Shown here: positions 61,388 to 64,000 of the stretch, piece by piece
How the letters are laid out: the number at the start of each line of letters is the position of its first letter
Numbering within the stretch: the first letter of the stretch is position 1
From: Burkholderia stagnalis
GTDB lineage: Bacteria; Pseudomonadota; Gammaproteobacteria; Burkholderiales; Burkholderiaceae
NCBI RefSeq assembly: GCF_902830275.1
Contig: NZ_CADESW010000001.1
Span: 802,036-866,035, forward strand
Length of the DNA: 64,000 bases
Direction: 5' to 3'
Made by a program: the position numbers and the translations under genes
Notes under the pieces: generated by a model
Told to the model about the DNA's origin: nothing
Seen by the model: the letters and a program-made list of their open reading frames with translations, nothing else
Database searches by the model: none

Positions 61388-62587
61388 TCAGGCGGCCAGC
61401 GCCGCGCCATACGCGCGCACGAGGCGCGCCACGCCTTCCCGGATCGCGTCGACGTCCGGCGCGGCGAACGACAGGCGCAGCGATGCGTCGTCGACGTTGT
61501 CCGCGAAGAACGCGTTGCCGGGCACGAAGACGATCTTGTTCGCGATCGCCTGCTGCAGCAGCACGGCCGACGACACCGCGCCGATCCGCGCCCATACGAA
61601 CATCCCGCCTTCGGGACGATGGAATTCGATCGCGTCGCCGAAGCCGGCTTGCAATGCGTCGCACATCGCGTCGCATTTGCGCTGGTAGGCCGCCGTGATG
61701 CGCGGCAGATGGCGCTCGAGCGCGCCGTCGGCGAGGTATTCGGCGGCGGTTGCCTGCGTCCACGGCGCGCTGCACAGGTCGACCGTCTGCTTCGCGATCA
61801 CGCAGCGCCGCGCGATCTCGGCCGGCGCGATCGTCCAGCCCACGCGCAACCCCGGCGCGACGATCTTCGACAGGCTCGCGAAATGCACGATCCAGTCGCG
61901 CGCGCCGTCTACTTCATCGGCCAGCGCGAGCATCGACGGCACGGCTTCGCCCGCGAAACGCAGGTCGCCGTAGGGGTCGTCCTCGATGATCAGGAAGCGG
62001 TGTTGCACCGCGAGACGCAGCAGTTTCAGGCGACGTTCGCGCGTGAGCGTCGCGCCGGTGGGGTTTGCGAAGGTCGGGACGGTGTAGAGCAGTTTTGGCT
62101 GCGCGATCGTGCCCGACGCGAGCAGCGTGCCGAGGCGATCGACGTCGAGGCCTTCGCCGTCGACCGGGATCGTCACGATGCGGGCTTGCTGCAGGCGCAT
62201 TGCCTGCAGCGTCGCCGGGTAGGCCGGCTGCTCGGTCAGCACGACGTCGCCCGGTGCGACCATCACGCGCAGCAGCAGGTCGAGGCCCTGTTGCGAGCCG
62301 GTCGTGACGAGCAGTTCGGCCGAGGTGCAGGTCACGCCGCGGCGGGACATCAGCGCGATCAGTTGCTGCTTGAGTTCGGCAAGGCCGTCGGTCGGGCCGT
62401 ATTGCAGGCAGCGGATCGGTTGCGCGTAGGCGCGTTCGGCGGCGGTGTTCAGGCCGTCGATGTCGAACAGGTCGCTGGCCGGATAGCCGCCCGCGAAGGA
62501 AATCATCCCGGGTTCGGCAAGGTACTTGAACAACTCGCGGATCGGCGAGCCTGCGGGGTGCTGGAATGGAGGGGTGAACGCGTACAT
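61388..62587 (-). CDS. PLP-dependent aminotransferase class I/II (2-aminoadipate-like)
   Basis: A 399-residue fold-type I aminotransferase. MYAFTPPFQHPAGSPIRELF starts the protein (in parts). PLP elements: LLVTTGSQQGLDLL, PTFANPTGATL, DDPYGDLRF and the Lys in FASLSKIVAPGLRVGW, with the final Arg in LRLSFA. It resembles LysN-type and MocR-related aminotransferases but lacks an HTH domain. The ATG at 62587 is favoured; the upstream extension is low-complexity. Confidence 0.85.
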   Translation of the reverse strand: MYAFTPPFQHPAGSPIRELFKYLAEPGMISFAGGYPASDLFDIDGLNTAAERAYAQPIRCLQYGPTDGLAELKQQLIALMSRRGVTCTSAELLVTTGSQQGLDLLLRVMVAPGDVVLTEQPAYPATLQAMRLQQARIVTIPVDGEGLDVDRLGTLLASGTIAQPKLLYTVPTFANPTGATLTRERRLKLLRLAVQHRFLIIEDDPYGDLRFAGEAVPSMLALADEVDGARDWIVHFASLSKIVAPGLRVGWTIAPAEIARRCVIAKQTVDLCSAPWTQATAAEYLADGALERHLPRITAAYQRKCDAMCDALQAGFGDAIEFHRPEGGMFVWARIGAVSSAVLLQQAIANKIVFVPGNAFFADNVDDASLRLSFAAPDVDAIREGVARLVRAYGAALAA

Positions 62588-62907
62588 GTCGTCGTGGGCT
62601 GGTTGGCGGAAAGCGGCCGACGGTGCGGGCCGCCTGCCACCGGCCATCGACGCTCGTGGCGCCGACGGCGATTGCAAGCCCAGATTGTCGACAGCCGTTA
62701 AGGCCGCCGCAAACGATATCTATGCACTATGTCTTGCGGTTTGGTCATCAAATGCGGGGCTGGAGGAAGCGTTGGAAACGCCCGCGCTCTGCCGTTAATC
62801 GAATCCGTTCCATTGTTTCGCGAAGCGCGTTGTCCACTTCAAGACCCTTGCGGCCATGACAGTTGTTAAAGGTGACGGTCGGCATGCGGCGCGACTTCGA
62901 GGCAAGG

Positions 62908-62929
62908 GCCGGGGCGATAGCGCCCCGGC
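62908..62929. repeat. Hairpin 1 downstream of symE
   Basis: GCCGGGGCG, loop ATAG, CGCCCCGGC: a perfect 9-bp stem. The bases before it (GCAAGGGCC) repeat before the second hairpin at 62970-62988, suggesting a duplicated REP-like or 3'-end element. Confidence 0.5.
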
Positions 62930-62969
62930 GATCAGTCGTGTTCGCGAAAATCCGGCCATCTGGCAGCAA

Positions 62970-62988
62970 GGGCCGCGTGAAGCGGCCC
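62970..62988. repeat. Hairpin 2 downstream of symE
   Basis: GGGCCGC, loop GTGAA, GCGGCCC: a 7-bp stem ending eight bases before the symE stop codon. No T run follows on the minus strand. Confidence 0.5.
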
Positions 62989-62995
62989 CGATTGC

Positions 62996-63292
62996 TTATT
63001 CCGTGTTCGCTCGCTCAGAAGGCTGATGGTAAGGCTGCTCTCGAAGCGCAAGCTCGCTGTAGTCGGGCGTGATGGTGATTTTCCGGGTGACGTGGTTGAT
63101 GTCGAGGAAGACTCGGTCACCCGGTTCGAATCCGAACAGCTTGAAGTGCATGTCGACGACGTGCATCCATGGCAGGTATGGCCAGCCTCTCTTGGGCCGG
63201 TCAGGCGAGTTGCGGAGCATCATCGCAAGGATGGTGTTCGGTTTGCGCGGTTTGCGCTTTTTGGGGCGTGACTTATGATTGGCGTCAGCCAT
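62996..63292 (-). CDS. symE: SymE-family toxin
   Basis: A 98-residue protein with a basic, Lys/Arg/Pro-rich N-terminal half (KSRPKKRKPRKPNT) followed by the SymE domain: PYLPWMHVVDMHFKLFGFEPGDRVFLDI (in parts WMHVVDMHFKLFGFEPG, RVFLDI) and KITITPDY. SymE of E. coli is an SOS-induced, AbrB-fold protein controlled by antisense RNA SymR. The ATG at 63292 (MADANHK) has AGGAG six bases upstream. It sits next to an IS256-type element. No LexA box was found. Confidence 0.8.
   Translation of the reverse strand: MADANHKSRPKKRKPRKPNTILAMMLRNSPDRPKRGWPYLPWMHVVDMHFKLFGFEPGDRVFLDINHVTRKITITPDYSELALREQPYHQPSERANTE
63252..63279 (+). promoter_or_regulatory. Candidate promoter of antisense RNA to symE
   Basis: TTGCGC (63252-63257) and TATGAT (63274-63279) with a 16-base spacer on the plus strand, inside the first codons of symE and pointing across its start codon. 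It would start transcription near 63286. Confidence 0.35.
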
Positions 63293-63367
63293 TTCCGACT
63301 CCTGTACTGAGTTGGTTGTGGTCAGCGGGTCGTATGGGTTGCCGCCCATGCGGCCCGCGCTTTTTTT
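63286..63367 (+). ncRNA. Candidate SymR-like antisense RNA (~80 nt)
   Basis: A plus-strand RNA from the candidate promoter to the terminator at 63325-63367 would be about 82 nt and would cover the symE ATG (63290-63292) and ribosome site. E. coli SymR is about 77 nt and has the same place and orientation relative to symE. The terminator is strong; the promoter is only moderate, and the RNA itself is unproved. Confidence 0.4.
63325..63367 (+). terminator. Strong intrinsic terminator opposite symE leader
   Basis: A 14-bp stem (63325-63338 with 63345-63358, two G-U pairs), TTGCCG loop, then GC and seven T (63361-63367) on the plus strand. No plus-strand gene ends here, which is why it points to a non-coding transcript. 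Confidence 0.75.
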
Positions 63368-63400
63368 GCTGCCGTGAATTTCCTTCTCTTCCCTTCGCTA

Positions 63401-63426
63401 CGTCTTGTCGGGCAAGACGATTTTTT
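63401..63426 (+). terminator. Second plus-strand terminator-like hairpin
   Basis: CGTCTTG (63401-63407), loop TCGGG, CAAGACG (63413-63419), then A and six T (63421-63426). It backs up the terminator 34 bases upstream. Confidence 0.5.
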
Positions 63427-63658
63427 CGACCACAGGCGCAAAGGGTGCTCAGGTCAACATCCGATGGTCGAGAAGCAAGGCTTCAAGACCAGTTTAGCTG
63501 CGCTGGCGTCTCAGAAATGGGGTGGTGATCGGGATTAGCCGAAGGGTATATGGACGGGCGCGACACCTGGACGGATGTTGCGAATTAGTCATCTTCGTTC
63601 CGTTGCGCCTACCGAATTGGAGGTATCCGGAATTTCGTGTGTGAGGCGGGGTTGAGAT
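63427..63658. other. Gap between symE leader and IS256-type transposase
   Basis: About 230 bases with no gene called. The end of the insertion sequence should lie near its right side (a few tens of bases beyond the transposase stop), but the other inverted repeat is outside the window, so no boundary or target duplication could be set. The symE promoter should also lie here. Confidence 0.45.
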
Positions 63659-64000
63659 TCAGACTCCAATGTTGAATCGTTCCGGGTAAAGCAGTGCGAA
63701 CTGCGTCATCGCACTCTTCCAATCGTGCCGGGAGCCGGTCCATTTGGCCACGACGTTGCGCAGCGCCAGCCAGATCAGTTTGAGCGCGGCCTCGTCCGAC
63801 GGAAAGTGGCCGCGCGCCTTGATGATCTTCCGAAGCTGCATGTGCAGCGACTCGATCGCGTTGGTCGTATATACAATTTTCCGGATATCCGGCGCGAAGG
63901 CGTAGAACGGAATCACCTGATCCCAGGCTCGGCGCCAGAGCGCGGCAATCGGAGGGTATTTAGTACCCCACGGGCTCGTATCGAACGCGTCCAGCGCCAC
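63659..64000 (-). CDS. IS256-family transposase, C-terminal part (cut by window edge)
   Basis: The last 113 codons of a Mutator/IS256-type DDE transposase. Recognisable blocks are PIAALWRRAWDQVIPFYAF, IRKIVYTTNAIESLHMQLRK (in parts IRKIVYTTNAIES), whose Glu is the third catalytic acid of this family, and KARGHFPSDEAALKLIWLAL. The reading frame is intact up to the window edge and stops with TAA-type end at 63659. The N-terminal domain lies beyond 64000. Confidence 0.9.
   Translation of the reverse strand: MALDAFDTSPWGTKYPPIAALWRRAWDQVIPFYAFAPDIRKIVYTTNAIESLHMQLRKIIKARGHFPSDEAALKLIWLALRNVVAKWTGSRHDWKSAMTQFALLYPERFNIGV
63659..64000 (-). mobile_element. IS256-family insertion sequence (partial)
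   Basis: Marked by the transposase fragment. The element enters from the right; its left terminal inverted repeat is probably between 63600 and 63658 but could not be fixed without the other end. Confidence 0.75.

Larger units (their letters stand above)
62588..62995. other. Intergenic region upstream of aminotransferase, downstream of symE
   Basis: About 400 bases. A minus-strand frame at 62748-62969 (73 codons) is open but shows no recognisable domain. Two GC-rich hairpins, each preceded by CAAGGG (62908-62929 and 62970-62988), lie just beyond the symE stop. Confidence 0.45.

Noticed and set aside
62748..62969. 73-codon minus-strand frame between aminotransferase and symE
   Set aside because: No recognisable family, runs through a hairpin; left uncalled.
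63293..63658. LexA (SOS) box for symE
   Set aside because: No CTGT-N8-ACAG-like sequence was found in the leader, so SOS control cannot be claimed.

Overview
The window is GC-rich DNA (mostly high-60s % GC by eye) with gene content typical of Burkholderia, most likely a secondary chromosome of a Burkholderia cepacia complex member. The best markers are a convergent rpfF/rpfR pair (BDSF quorum sensing), a DUF4148 protein, Burkholderia-type porins, a second groESL copy and many LysR regulators. The species call is an inference; no rRNA or tRNA was seen.

Layout. 1-1.7 kb: the end of a membrane protein, a DUF3617 protein and an OmpA-like protein. 2.1-3.8 kb: an AbiEi/AbiEii toxin-antitoxin pair of lower GC. 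3.9-19.5 kb: a long minus-strand block. A response regulator and hybrid kinase come first, then a thuEFGKAB-type disaccharide (trehalose) uptake and 3-keto oxidation operon, a LamB-type porin, an aldo/keto reductase, glucokinase and a KimA-like permease. 20.4-23.3 kb: rpfF and rpfR, convergent. 23.9-31.4 kb: a fused 5-oxoprolinase/hydantoinase, an MFS transporter, a DUF1445 protein and a divergent LysR regulator, followed by a small ABM-fold protein. 31.5-33.3 kb: two short-unit minisatellites (8 bp x 18.6 and 7 bp x 24) flanking a LysR/SnoaL-like pair.

33.4-38.3 kb: a tightly packed sulfatase, formylglycine-generating enzyme, NlpA-type binding protein and YkgJ Fe-S protein operon. 38.5-42.9 kb: porin, polar amino acid binding protein and M20 amidohydrolase with a divergent LysR regulator. 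43.0-45.1 kb: groES2-groEL2 behind a CIRCE element. 45.2-48.1 kb: VOC protein, RhlE-type helicase and haloacid dehalogenase. 48.2-53.0 kb: a family 2A encapsulin operon (rhodanese, serine acetyltransferase, XRE regulator, shell, cysteine desulfurase cargo), the most notable system here. 53.3-62.6 kb: alpha/beta hydrolases, a P460-type cytochrome, an epoxide hydrolase, an atypical SDR, LysR, a flavin-binding protein and an aminotransferase. 63-64 kb: a SymE-type toxin with a candidate SymR-like antisense RNA, then the end of an IS256-family transposase cut by the window edge.

How genes work together. In the thu block, porin and ABC transporter would import a disaccharide, ThuA/ThuB would oxidise it to the 3-keto form, and glucokinase would take released glucose; the adjacent two-component system is a plausible controller. 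In the encapsulin operon, acetyltransferase and rhodanese fit cysteine and sulfane-sulfur metabolism around a desulfurase packaged in a protein shell. Both systems are known in outline. Less ordinary are the CAITR sulfatase motif, the SDR lacking its Tyr and Lys, the symE antisense candidate and the slippage-prone repeat arrays.
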